Shown: positions 8,080-16,160 of the stretch, in pieces
Numbering within the stretch: position 1 is the first letter of the stretch
Layout of the letters: every line of letters begins with the position of its first letter
Assembly (NCBI GenBank): GCA_018333535.1
Contig: JAGXTA010000004.1
Span: 1 to 40,008, forward strand
DNA: 40,008 nt
Reading direction: 5' to 3'
Source: Deltaproteobacteria bacterium
Lineage (GTDB): Bacteria; Desulfobacterota; BSN033; UBA1163
Position numbers and translations under genes: made by a program
The notes under the pieces: model-generated
The model's database searches: none
Told to the model about the DNA's origin: nothing
Seen by the model: only the letters and a program-made list of their open reading frames with translations

Positions 8080-8859
8080 CTACTTAAGATAAGGTTCAAT
8101 CCACTTCAGTCCGTCTTCTGTCTTTCCTGCCGGGATGTATTCGCACCCGATCCATCCATCATAACCCGCCTCATCGATGAAGCGGAAGAGATTGACGAAG
8201 TTGAGCTCTCCTGTTCCCGGCTCGTGGCGTCCAGGAACATCGGCTAACTGAATATGCCTGATCCTCGCAAGGTTGCTTAAAATCGTCTTCGTCAAATTTC
8301 CTTCCATGATCTGCATATGGTAAATGTCGTATTGAAGAAAGAGATTGGGATGGTTCACTTCCTCCATTAATTGAAAAGCATCCCTTGTTCGCACCAGATA
8401 GAATCCAGGCATATCCTGATCGTTGAGGGGCTCGATGAGGAATCGGATTCCCTCTTTTTCAAGGGCGTTGGCGGCAAACCGGAGATTATCGACCAGGGTC
8501 CGGCGAACCTTCTCCAAAGGGATTCCCTGGGGTGTCTTTCCTACCAGGCAGTTGAGTCGGGGACATCCCAGGGTTTTGGCATATTCAATGGCCGTTCCCA
8601 CGCCATCCCGGAATTCTCCTTCTCTTCCCGGCAAGCATGCGATGCCTCGCTCCCCTGCCTGCCAGTTGCCTGCAGGAAGGTTGTGCAATACCTGGACAAA
8701 GCCATACCTGTTCAGGCGCTCTGCCAATTGCTTCTTGTCCCATCCGTATGGGAAAAGATATTCGACCCCCTTAAACCCCGCCTTGGCCGCTCGCTCAAAA
8801 CGATCTAAAAATTCGACCTCATTGAACAGCATGGTGAGATTGGCACTGAATTTCGGCAT
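8080..8859 (-). CDS. hyi: Hydroxypyruvate isomerase family protein (xylose isomerase-like TIM barrel)
   Basis: A 259-aa TIM-barrel enzyme of the AP endonuclease family 2/Hyi group. Candidate metal ligands are the Glu in FLIEPLN (about residue 143), Asp and His in QYDIYHMQ (about 177-182) and the late Glu in GCEYIP (about 239). Hyi converts hydroxypyruvate to tartronate semialdehyde in glyoxylate/glycerate metabolism, and the next gene encodes a matching reductase. The ATG at 8859 is preferred over one five codons earlier because GGAGG lies 6 bases before it. No glyoxylate carboligase gene is nearby, which leaves the precursor open. Confidence 0.82.
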   Translation of the reverse strand: MPKFSANLTMLFNEVEFLDRFERAAKAGFKGVEYLFPYGWDKKQLAERLNRYGFVQVLHNLPAGNWQAGERGIACLPGREGEFRDGVGTAIEYAKTLGCPRLNCLVGKTPQGIPLEKVRRTLVDNLRFAANALEKEGIRFLIEPLNDQDMPGFYLVRTRDAFQLMEEVNHPNLFLQYDIYHMQIMEGNLTKTILSNLARIRHIQLADVPGRHEPGTGELNFVNLFRFIDEAGYDGWIGCEYIPAGKTEDGLKWIEPYLK

Positions 8860-8942
8860 GGTCGCCCTCCACACGATTCCTTAAACTTTAAAATCGTTTA
8901 TCAACTTATCGGTTTGAAATAAACTTTTAAAATCCCTCCCCA

Positions 8943-8995
8943 CCTCCCTTTTCCAAAGGGAGGAGAAGCATATCCCCCTTTTGATAAAGGGGGAT
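8943..8995. repeat. Two adjacent perfect intergenic hairpins
   Basis: CCTCCCTTT-TCC-AAAGGGAGG (8943-8963) and ATCCCCCTTT-TGAT-AAAGGGGGAT (8972-8995) are perfect palindromes with C-rich/G-rich arms. The second is closely related to the palindrome at 22472-22492, so this is a dispersed repeat family. It sits between ctpA and hyi and may also end transcripts. Confidence 0.7.
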
Positions 8996-9090
8996 TAGAT
9001 AACCTTTTTCAAAGAGCTAAAATGCTCAGGGCCTTGAGTTTATCAAAAGGCCGTTACCGTTGAACGAAACCCTTCTTTTTAAAACAAATA

Positions 9091-10410
9091 TCAACTCGCT
9101 TTCTTGGTGGCGATATTTTTAAAGATTTCCCAGCTTTTCAGAAGCTCAAGGGCCCGTTCGAGCTGGTTATCAACCGGCTTTTTCTCCTTCACCTCCACCT
9201 TTGGCTTCTCCTTCTCTTTGACATCGTTCAGGTGGCGTTCCAGATCCTTCTCCGTGGGTTGTTTCGGAGTAACTGTTTTCTCCTCTTCGGGAGGGGAAGG
9301 TTTCACGATGATGTCAGGCGCAATCCCTTTGGCCTGGATGGAGCGACCGCTGGGCGTGTAATACCGTGCCGTGGTCAGCCGTAGTCCTGAGCCGTCTTTC
9401 ATGGAAAAGATCGTCTGGACCGAACCTTTTCCAAAGGTCTGGGTGCCGAGGATAATCCCGCGACCGTGGTCCTGAATGGCCCCGGCCACGATCTCCGCGC
9501 CGCTCGCGCTCCCTCCATTGACCAGGACAACAAGAGGATAACGGCTGAAGTTATCCTCCTGCGAATGGGCGTTAAATTTCGTCTTATGTTCTTCTCTTCT
9601 CCCCTCAATGGAGACGATGACGCCCGATTCAATAAACCGATCCGACACCTTCACCGCCTGATCCAGAAGGCCTCCGGGGTTGTTTCGCAGATCGAGGATC
9701 AAACCCTTCAGCCCTCCTTTGGTCTCCTCCTCCAGGGCCTTGACCGCTTTCTGAAATTCGCTATCGGTCTTTTCCTGGAACTGAGAAAGTCGGACATAGC
9801 CGTACTGTTTTTCCAGCACCTCGTACCGAACGCTTCGAACCGGAATCACATCGCGGATCAGTGTGAATTCCCGGGGTTTCGGAAATCCCTCCCTCATAAT
9901 AGTGAGGGTCACCTTCGAACCTTTTGGGCCTCTCATGCGTTTGACAGCCTCCATCAGGGTCAGGGGCTTTGTCAGCTCCCCGTCGATCTTGACGATTTGA
10001 TCCCTTGCCTGAATGCCTGCCTTAAAAGCCGGCGTGCCCTCGATGGGAGAAACCACTGTGAGCACACCTTCTTTCGTGGTGATCTCAATCCCCAATCCTT
10101 CGAACCGACCCTTGGTCTCTTCTTGCATCTCCTTATACATATTGGGCGGCATGAAGGCCGAGTGGGGATCTAAGGTTTCCAGCATCCCCTTGATTGCTCC
10201 GTAGATCACATCCTTCGGTTTCGTCTCCTCCACATACTCCTTTTGAAGCAGACCCAGGACATCGGTAAACACTTTCAGGTCTTCATAGATGGGGTTGGAG
10301 AGAGCAGAGGCCTTATGGAACCGACCCAGTCCCACAGTCACGCCCAGAATAAAGACCAGAAAGACCACCGAGATGATTTTTAAGATTCTCATCCCTTTTC
10401 CTTGTGCCAT
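9091..10410 (-). CDS. ctpA: Carboxyl-terminal processing protease, S41 family (CtpA/Prc-like)
   Basis: A periplasmic serine protease anchored by an N-terminal hydrophobic segment (residues about 9-30). Order of domains, numbered from the ATG at 10410: signal anchor, helical N-terminus, PDZ domain about 100-175, S41 catalytic core about 200-370, then a low-complexity Glu/Lys/Pro linker and short helical tail. The Ser-Lys dyad is seen as S303 in GGSASGAEI and K328 in TFGKGSVQ, 25 residues apart as in the family. The start at 10410 has AAGGAGG five bases upstream; an ATG at 10431 overlaps the envC stop and is less well placed. It is the last gene of ftsE-ftsX-envC-ctpA, so it probably trims cell-wall hydrolases or lipoproteins. 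Confidence 0.93.
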   Translation of the reverse strand: MAQGKGMRILKIISVVFLVFILGVTVGLGRFHKASALSNPIYEDLKVFTDVLGLLQKEYVEETKPKDVIYGAIKGMLETLDPHSAFMPPNMYKEMQEETKGRFEGLGIEITTKEGVLTVVSPIEGTPAFKAGIQARDQIVKIDGELTKPLTLMEAVKRMRGPKGSKVTLTIMREGFPKPREFTLIRDVIPVRSVRYEVLEKQYGYVRLSQFQEKTDSEFQKAVKALEEETKGGLKGLILDLRNNPGGLLDQAVKVSDRFIESGVIVSIEGRREEHKTKFNAHSQEDNFSRYPLVVLVNGGSASGAEIVAGAIQDHGRGIILGTQTFGKGSVQTIFSMKDGSGLRLTTARYYTPSGRSIQAKGIAPDIIVKPSPPEEEKTVTPKQPTEKDLERHLNDVKEKEKPKVEVKEKKPVDNQLERALELLKSWEIFKNIATKKAS

Positions 10411-10427
10411 ATCATCCTCCTTGTTTA

Positions 10428-11633
10428 TCATTTCCTCCTCGACTCATTTCCTTCCGGAAGTAAGGCCAATTTATCCGGTTGTGAAATCCAATCCATGGGG
10501 TCCTGTGGTTTTCCCTGATGACGGATTTCGAAGTAAAGAGAGGGACCCTTCAGCGATCCGGCGCTGCCCACCAGACCGATCGCCTCACCCTGGGCCACCT
10601 CTTCTCCTGCCTTCTTCAACAACTCGGAACAGTACCCCGAGACCGTAAAGACGTGATCTCCGTGATCGATGATCACGATATTCCCGAACCCCTTGAACCA
10701 ATCAGCATAGAGGACTTTCCCGGGAAGCACAGCCCGAATCTCCGTTCCCATCGCCGCCTGAATCTCGATTCCGTTCTGCCCCCTCTCCTTGAAAAGGCTG
10801 ATCACCTTTCCATTAACCGGGGGGGTTAGCCTCCCCTTGAAATTTTCAGGTTTTGCCTTCCCATAGGAGAGAAGGCTCTTCTCCCGCTCTAATTTCCGAA
10901 CAAGCGTCTGGAGGTTTTTCGCCCTCTCCTCCAGTTCCTTGATCAGTTTTTGATAGACCACCTTTTGGTTCTGGATCGATCTGAGAAGGGCTTGCTTCTC
11001 CTTCCTGATGCCCTGAATCTCGGCTTTCTTCTTCTCCACCTCCGAGATATCTCTTTCCCACTGGCGCTGATCCCGCGTCAACTCATCCTGGTATCGCTCC
11101 TTCAGTGCCACCTGATACTGGTAGGTTTCAACCAGACGGGCATCCGAGTGAAGGATGACCCTGAAATATTTATCGATCTTTAATAGATCAGGAAAGGACT
11201 GCGAGGTCAGGAGGATCGTCTCCGGAGGCGTTCTTCCCATTTTATAGAGAGCTGTCAATCTCGAAAAGAGCTCTTCCCTGGTCCGCTCCAATCCAATGTT
11301 GAGCATGGCAATCTGGCCCCTGGTCTGTCTGAGCCTCTCCCTGATTTGAGCCAGCTGGCCTTCCATCTGTTTTAACTCCTTCGTCTTCTTATAAAGTTCG
11401 GTCTCAAGGGAATTGAGGTTTCCGAGGATGGAAGACTCTTTCCCCCGTATCTCCTTCTCTCTCTTCCTGGTCACGGAGATCTCTTTTTTAACATCGCCGA
11501 GGTCCTTCTTCTTCTGAGTGATATCCTTCTCAATCTGATCTTTTCGACTCGCCTGAAGGTCGGAAACGACAAGAGTGAGGATCCATACCGCGACGCCCCC
11601 TATGATCAAAACCCTCCTTCCCCTTTTCATCAT
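10428..11633 (-). CDS. envC: Murein hydrolase activator EnvC-like (coiled coil plus degenerate LytM/M23 domain)
   Basis: A 401-aa exported protein. A hydrophobic signal sequence covers residues 1-28, a long coiled coil with repeated Lys/Glu/Arg runs about 30-250, and a LytM/peptidase M23 fold about 275-390. The M23 zinc site looks inactive. The usual YxH position reads GYCSEL, and the usual LHFEIR histidine position reads LYFEIR. This matches EnvC-type activators, which switch on amidases instead of cutting peptidoglycan themselves. It lies 4 bases after ftsX and just before ctpA, the expected context, since FtsEX controls EnvC across the inner membrane. Confidence 0.88.
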   Translation of the reverse strand: MMKRGRRVLIIGGVAVWILTLVVSDLQASRKDQIEKDITQKKKDLGDVKKEISVTRKREKEIRGKESSILGNLNSLETELYKKTKELKQMEGQLAQIRERLRQTRGQIAMLNIGLERTREELFSRLTALYKMGRTPPETILLTSQSFPDLLKIDKYFRVILHSDARLVETYQYQVALKERYQDELTRDQRQWERDISEVEKKKAEIQGIRKEKQALLRSIQNQKVVYQKLIKELEERAKNLQTLVRKLEREKSLLSYGKAKPENFKGRLTPPVNGKVISLFKERGQNGIEIQAAMGTEIRAVLPGKVLYADWFKGFGNIVIIDHGDHVFTVSGYCSELLKKAGEEVAQGEAIGLVGSAGSLKGPSLYFEIRHQGKPQDPMDWISQPDKLALLPEGNESRRK

Positions 11634-11637
11634 CCGC

Positions 11638-12540
11638 TCACCTGCCGTATCTCAAAAACCTCATCGAAGCGACAAAACTGCCGAAGAGACCGAGGACCAT
11701 TCCTCCTGATAAGATCCATGCAATCGTCTCCCAGGGCAGAAAAAGAATGGGTATGCCCGCCATCCATCCCTTCATCAGGGGAGTAATCGTGATGAGGACG
11801 GCCTTATATAATAAGAAGAGGAGCCCCGTTGCCATTCCTGCTCCTAACAGTCCCTGAATCAGGCCTTCCATATAAAACGGGACCTGGATGAAGGCCGGGT
11901 TGGCCCCCATCATCTGCATCGCCTCAATCTCCTCCCTGCGTGAAGAGATGGTGAGCTGGAGCGTATTGGAGACGATGAAGATGATCGCAGCAAGCAACAG
12001 CCCTCCCAAAATCAACTGGGTGAGCCGGACCAGATGGACCAGCACGGAGAAGGTCTCGATCCATTCCTGGCCATACTGAATCTCTTCAATCTGCGGAACT
12101 CCTTTCAGATGGGCCACCACTTCATCGATCTTCGTCTGTCCCCAGTAGTCTTTCTTCAATCGAATTTCGATTGAAGAGGGTAGGATCGCCGGCTGAATGC
12201 CTTCAAGGAGATTCTTCTGCCGGCCCAGCCTTGACTCCATAAAAGCCATGGCGTCAAAAGGGGATAGATAATTGACGGTCTCCACTCCCTCGAGTTGCCG
12301 GATCTGTTTCAAAAGGCTTTCCACCTCGCCCAAGGAAGTCCCTTTCTTCAGATAGACGATCACCTCGAATTTCTCTTCCCAGACCTTCAGAAGGGAGGTC
12401 AGATTAAAGGCGATCAGCGAGAAGGATGAAAAGATGAGAAGCGAGATGCCGGTGATGGCAATGGTGGTCATATTGGGGAAAAGATTTCCCTTCATGTTTC
12501 GGAGGGCCCTTCTCATCGCATAGCTTAAAAAAGAGAGCAT
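11638..12540 (-). CDS. ftsX: Cell division ABC transporter subunit FtsX
   Basis: A 300-aa inner-membrane protein with the FtsX plan. A first membrane helix (about 22-45) precedes an extracytoplasmic domain (about 50-165) containing the FEVIVYLKKGTS and EGVETVNYLSPFDA strands. Three more membrane helices follow (about 175-200, 225-250, 270-292). The cytoplasmic loop SSRREEIEAMQMMGA is a recognisable MacB/FtsX-type coupling segment. It overlaps ftsE by 16 bases and is followed by the EnvC-like gene, so FtsEX most likely couples ATP hydrolysis to septal peptidoglycan hydrolysis. Confidence 0.93.
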   Translation of the reverse strand: MLSFLSYAMRRALRNMKGNLFPNMTTIAITGISLLIFSSFSLIAFNLTSLLKVWEEKFEVIVYLKKGTSLGEVESLLKQIRQLEGVETVNYLSPFDAMAFMESRLGRQKNLLEGIQPAILPSSIEIRLKKDYWGQTKIDEVVAHLKGVPQIEEIQYGQEWIETFSVLVHLVRLTQLILGGLLLAAIIFIVSNTLQLTISSRREEIEAMQMMGANPAFIQVPFYMEGLIQGLLGAGMATGLLFLLYKAVLITITPLMKGWMAGIPILFLPWETIAWILSGGMVLGLFGSFVASMRFLRYGR

Positions 12541-13223
12541 CCCTCGGATCTCACCCCTTCATTGTTTTCCTCATCCCCTCTCTTCCCTTCTATGAGCGGA
12601 ATCACTCGATAGGGATGGCGTTGAATCAAATTGGCATCCTGAGTGGCAAAGACGATGGTCGTCCCTTTCTGATGAAGTTCGGAAAAGATCTCCATTACCC
12701 TTCCGGTCATCTCGTCATCCAGAATGGAGGTGGGTTCATCAGCCAGGATCAGGGCAGGGTCTTTGACCAGGGCCCGGCCAATGGCCACTCGCTGTTGCTC
12801 TCCTGCGGAAAGGGAATGAATCGAATCTCTCTCTCTCTTCTCAAGGCCCATCTGCCTTAGCGTCTCAGAAACTCTTTCACGGACTTCTTTCGACGGATGA
12901 CCTGTCACCTCAAGGGCAAAGGCAATATTCTCTTTTACATTTCGATCCTTCAGGAGTCTAAAATCCGGAGAAATGATTCCCATCGTCTTTCTCAACTGAT
13001 AAACCTTCTTAAAACCGGGCTGGGTGAGACGGATTCCGTTGACAATCACCTCGCCGCTGCTCGGTTTTTCAGCCCCGAAAAGGATGCGAAGAAGGCTGCT
13101 CTTGCCCGATCCGCTCGGACCTGTAATGAAGACAAACTCCCCTGCCGGAACCTCGAGATAAAAATCCGAAAGGGCGGTAATCTGGCTGGGATAAGTCTTC
13201 GAGACGGAAAACACCTGTATCAT
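12525..13223 (-). CDS. ftsE: Cell division ATP-binding protein FtsE
   Basis: A 232-aa ABC ATPase. Walker [10 protein letters not shown] spans residues about 35-43, the signature [15 protein letters not shown] lies near 138, and Walker B LILADEP follows. The start [14 protein letters not shown] at 13223 aligns with FtsE N-termini; a longer reading frame adds 19 codons without family resemblance. FtsE binds FtsX at the division site and regulates amidase activation. The C-terminal tail is slightly longer than usual because of the overlap with ftsX. It is the first gene of the four-gene wall-remodelling operon. Confidence 0.93.
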   Translation of the reverse strand: MIQVFSVSKTYPSQITALSDFYLEVPAGEFVFITGPSGSGKSSLLRILFGAEKPSSGEVIVNGIRLTQPGFKKVYQLRKTMGIISPDFRLLKDRNVKENIAFALEVTGHPSKEVRERVSETLRQMGLEKRERDSIHSLSAGEQQRVAIGRALVKDPALILADEPTSILDDEMTGRVMEIFSELHQKGTTIVFATQDANLIQRHPYRVIPLIEGKRGDEENNEGVRSEGCSLF

Positions 13224-13365
13224 TAAGTTCAAACTAACACGAACCCCCTTTTTTTTCAAGGAAACGGCATGAATTGACATCCGGGCTATCTCAAGAGAGC
13301 GTGCAGTAGTTTTTCAGATTTTTCTCAAAAACAAATTGACATTTTCGCCGGTTATGATAGTTTGT

Positions 13366-13395
13366 TTGGAACAATTAGGCATTGAGTGTTATATT
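13366..13395 (+). promoter_or_regulatory. Candidate promoter of the toxin-antitoxin pair
   Basis: TTGGAA (13366-13371) is followed after 17-18 bases by TTATAT/TATATT (13389-13395), ending about 40 bases before the antitoxin ATG. A separate TTGACA at 13336-13341 has no well-spaced -10. The choice is tentative. Confidence 0.35.
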
Positions 13396-13436
13396 GAAGA
13401 TCAGAATGCAAATAGTAGCAACAAGGAGGTGTTGGT

Positions 13437-13616
13437 ATGGAGACCTTGAAACAAGATGCAATAAAGGCGATTTCAAAACTGCCGGAATCGGCAAATATCG
13501 ATGACATAATGTATGAACTTTATGTCATTGATAAGGTGAACAAGGGTAAAGAGGCAGCCGAACGTGGAGATTCAATTTCTATCGAGGAATTAAAGAAAGA
13601 GATACAATCGTGGTAA
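13437..13616 (+). CDS. Small antitoxin of a ParE/RelE-type system (59 aa)
   Basis: An ATG at 13437 is preceded by an excellent AAGGAGGT (13423-13430) and opens a 59-codon frame ending at the TAA at 13614-13616. The product is METLKQDAIKAISKLPES, continuing to a C-terminal EELKKEIQSW. It resembles short RelB/ParD-like addiction antitoxins of the DDIMYELYVIDKVNKG type. It has no separate DNA-binding N-terminus of ribbon-helix-helix type that I can recognise. It overlaps the toxin gene start by 7 bases, indicating coupling. It should neutralise the toxin and possibly autoregulate the pair. Confidence 0.82.
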   Translation: METLKQDAIKAISKLPESANIDDIMYELYVIDKVNKGKEAAERGDSISIEELKKEIQSW

Positions 13617-13912
13617 GGTGGACAAGACCAGCAAGGCTCGATCTAAAGCAAATCCGTGATTACATCGCAAGAGACTCAAGGTTCTATGCAGAAAAAGTAT
13701 CGTTGGAAATCGTTGAAAAGTCGGAAATACTCAATTCCTTCCCTGAAGCTGGTAGAATTGTTCCTGAGATAGGAGATCCCAATATCAGGGAACTCTTCAT
13801 TTACTCGTACCGTCTCATCTATGAAATACTTCCCACCAAGATTGAGATTCTGGCATTGATCCATGCCAAGCGCAATTTTATGGAACAATTCACGAAGGCC
13901 TCAAGGCAGTAA
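13610..13912 (+). CDS. Type II toxin, ParE/RelE family
   Basis: A 100-aa toxin starting with GTG at 13610 inside the end of the antitoxin gene. The fold is recognisable from WTRPARLDLKQIRDYIARDS, the helix pair to residue 45, the central FPEAGRIVPEIGDPNIRELFIYSYRLIYEI strands and the closing ILALIHAKRNF. ParE members poison DNA gyrase and RelE members cut mRNA on the ribosome. The helix and strand pattern with IRELFIYSYRLIY is closer to ParE, but the target cannot be decided. It is convergent with the S1-domain gene and separated from it by a hairpin. Confidence 0.87.
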   Translation: MVRWTRPARLDLKQIRDYIARDSRFYAEKVSLEIVEKSEILNSFPEAGRIVPEIGDPNIRELFIYSYRLIYEILPTKIEILALIHAKRNFMEQFTKASRQ

Positions 13913-13950
13913 AGAACTCGCAGCTGCGCTGTGGGGTTCTTTAATCCTTT
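13911..13950. terminator. Hairpin between convergent toxin and S1-domain genes
   Basis: AAAGAAC (13911-13917) pairs with GTTCTTT (13936-13942). The inner CAG (13921-13923) can pair with CTG (13929-13931). T-rich bases follow on the plus strand (from 13947), so it can stop the toxin transcript; its role on the other strand is less clear. The 3' arm includes the stop codon of the S1-domain gene. Confidence 0.5.
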
Positions 13951-15404
13951 TTTATTTTCAAATTCTTAAAAACATCTCCGAGGGTTCCGAGCTTCCCGCT
14001 TCGATCCTCCTTCTTCAGAAACTTTTCGTAGTCCTCCCGATCCTCTCTCTCTTCCATCGCTTTCTGAGATAGCCTTATCTTTCCCTTTTCATCGATGGAG
14101 ACAATCTCCACCTGGATCTCTCTCCCTCTCGGGAACCTCTTTTTGACATCCCCTTTTTCGGAAGATCTCAACTCCTCGTTGGGAAGCAACCCTCTTACCT
14201 TTCTTCCAAACTGGGGAAGGCGAATAAAGAGGCCGTAAGGCTTGATGTCTTCAACAATCCCTCTCAGGACCTGCCCCGTCTCCAGACGCACCTTATCCGG
14301 CCCATCCTCTTCTGTGATCTTTTTCTTTACACCCACTTCTTTGATCGACAGGGAAATACGCCTCGTTTCGGGATCGATTCCCAGAACGAGCGCCTCAACG
14401 AGATTTCCTTCCTGAAGAAGTTTGCCGGGATGGGTCACTCGCTCGTAACTGATTTCAGAGATGTGAACCAGGCCATCGACGCCTGGCGCCACTTCCACAA
14501 AGGCGCCGAAGTCTGTGATTCTGGAAACTTTTCCGCGAATGATCTCTCCTTCCTCTAATCCAAGCCCCTTCTCCCAGGAATCTGGTTCGAGGGCTTTGAT
14601 GGAGAGAGAAATCTTGGGCTTTCCCTCTTTGTCCGGTTCAACTTTCAACACCTTAACCCTGACCTGCTGGCCGGTTTGAAGGACTTCCGAGGGATGATTG
14701 ATTCTTCCATGGGAGATTTCGGAAATGTGGACCATTCCTTCAACCCCGCCCAAATCCACAAAAGCGCCGAAGTTGGTCAGCTTCGTCACTTTTCCTTCAC
14801 ATTCGAGATCAGGCTCCAGCCTCTCCAAGGTCTCCTTCGATAACTTCTCCTGTTCTTCCTCCAGAAGCGCGCGCCGCGATACGATGATATTTTTCCCTTT
14901 CTCTTTTATCTCCATGATCCGGAACGGGTATCGTGCTCCGAGATGGTCCTCCGGTTTTTCCGTAAAGATCCGGTCGATTTGGCTCAAAGGGCAGAAGGCG
15001 CGAATGCCGGAAAGGTCGATTTCAAAACCTCCTTTGACGACACTCGCGACTTTCCCTTCAACAGGAATGAAATTTTCTTTTGCCTCGTGCAAGATATCGA
15101 GGGTATCCGCACCCTGTATCTTCATTCCCCTGGTGAGATGGATGCCATCTCTGGTGGAGGCCACTCGCATCTCGACCCGGTCTCCTGGTTTGATCGTCAG
15201 GTTCCCCTTCTTGTCCAAAAATTCCCCAATATCCGCAAGGCCCTCGCTCTTCCCTCCCAGATCAACAAAGATCGTATCCTTGCCGATCTTCTCCACCCTC
15301 CCGGAAATCCTCTCTCCGGGACGCACCCTCCGGCCCGGAGATTCGGAACTGGCCTTCAAAAGCTCCTCAAAACTGATCTCTTCATTCATCTCGTTTTCTG
15401 TCAT
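13941..15404 (-). CDS. rpsA: S1 RNA-binding domain protein, ribosomal protein bS1-like
   Basis: A 487-aa protein made of five S1 OB-fold repeats at about residues 30-95, 112-180, 195-270, 282-352 and 370-445. The third and fourth are the most typical (KVTKLTNFGAFVDLGGVEGMVHISEISH and KVSRITDFGAFVEVAPGVDGLVHISEISY). Proteobacterial S1 usually has six repeats and about 560 aa, so this is a shorter version or a paralogue. S1 binds mRNA and helps initiation on the 30S subunit. The ATG at 15404 has GAGG upstream; the longer frame to 15455 would run into a TATAAT -10 box at 15440-15435. Confidence 0.82.
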   Translation of the reverse strand: MTENEMNEEISFEELLKASSESPGRRVRPGERISGRVEKIGKDTIFVDLGGKSEGLADIGEFLDKKGNLTIKPGDRVEMRVASTRDGIHLTRGMKIQGADTLDILHEAKENFIPVEGKVASVVKGGFEIDLSGIRAFCPLSQIDRIFTEKPEDHLGARYPFRIMEIKEKGKNIIVSRRALLEEEQEKLSKETLERLEPDLECEGKVTKLTNFGAFVDLGGVEGMVHISEISHGRINHPSEVLQTGQQVRVKVLKVEPDKEGKPKISLSIKALEPDSWEKGLGLEEGEIIRGKVSRITDFGAFVEVAPGVDGLVHISEISYERVTHPGKLLQEGNLVEALVLGIDPETRRISLSIKEVGVKKKITEEDGPDKVRLETGQVLRGIVEDIKPYGLFIRLPQFGRKVRGLLPNEELRSSEKGDVKKRFPRGREIQVEIVSIDEKGKIRLSQKAMEEREDREDYEKFLKKEDRSGKLGTLGDVFKNLKIKKD

Positions 15405-15434
15405 TTTTTCTTCCTCACACCCTCTAGATGATCT

Positions 15435-15440
15435 ATTATA
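15435..15440 (-). promoter_or_regulatory. -10 box of the S1-domain gene
   Basis: A perfect TATAAT reads on the minus strand at 15440-15435, about 30 bases before the chosen start codon. No clear -35 hexamer is found at the usual spacing. The remaining intergenic bases to 15652 hold no recognisable gene. Confidence 0.45.
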
Positions 15441-15652
15441 ACTTTTTCTAAACATCTTAGAAAGTGTTTGTGCCCACTTCCTTTTAGGAGGGAAAAACCT
15501 GCTGACGCCAAACTCATTGAGGAAATCTCCAGAGCAAAAGGCTTCGTTTATTCTTTTGGCATCCTGTTTTTATTTCTGGAGAACGCAATATGAATAGAGA
15601 AGGCGGGCGTCTCTACCGCAGATAAGCTACCTTGCATAAACCGGAGACCAGA

Positions 15653-16102
15653 TTATTTCGTCAAGATAGGCGCTTTGGGTAACATCTCTCTAAGCTGCTC
15701 CGGTTGATCCGTTGAGACTATGGAAATCCGATACTTTGTATCACTGATTGGCTCAAGCGCCGCATCGATGATCACCTTTTCCACACCCGGAACCATTTTC
15801 AGTTTTTTCTGAATAAGCTTTCGCAGATCATGGGCAAGATTGTCCGCATCGTCGATCCCTGGATTGATTCTTTTATATTCCTCGATATTGCGCCTAATCG
15901 CCTCCTTACGTAAGCGTTCAGGTAAAACGGCAATGTTCCAAGCTCTACAGGCACTACTCAGGTAGCTTTGGCGTTCCTCCATGGTCTCTCCCATATTAAT
16001 GTAATCGGAAGCATACTCCCCAATGAGCTCCGACATCTTAATCTCCGGCGAAGCGTTAATGAACAGATTTCCTCTCTTCCTCTTCTTCTTTATCTTCTTC
16101 AT
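15653..16102 (-). CDS. Uncharacterised 149-aa protein
   Basis: I do not recognise this family. The product starts with a strongly basic stretch (MKKIKKKRKRGN), which could bind nucleic acid or be cytosolic. A mostly helical region follows (residues about 22-115) with MEERQSYLSSACRAWNIAVLPERLRKEAI, and the C-terminus is probably a beta-alpha unit (VEKVIIDAALEPISDTKYRISIVS). No signal peptide or membrane segment is present. No clear Shine-Dalgarno precedes the ATG at 16102. It lies 58 bases after the Cys-rich 213-aa protein on the same strand, so the two may be cotranscribed. Confidence 0.65.
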   Translation of the reverse strand: MKKIKKKRKRGNLFINASPEIKMSELIGEYASDYINMGETMEERQSYLSSACRAWNIAVLPERLRKEAIRRNIEEYKRINPGIDDADNLAHDLRKLIQKKLKMVPGVEKVIIDAALEPISDTKYRISIVSTDQPEQLREMLPKAPILTK

Positions 16103-16160
16103 GGGTCATCCAACGAAATATCCGGAAAGAGGATTGAATGGATAGATTATCAAGCGGACT

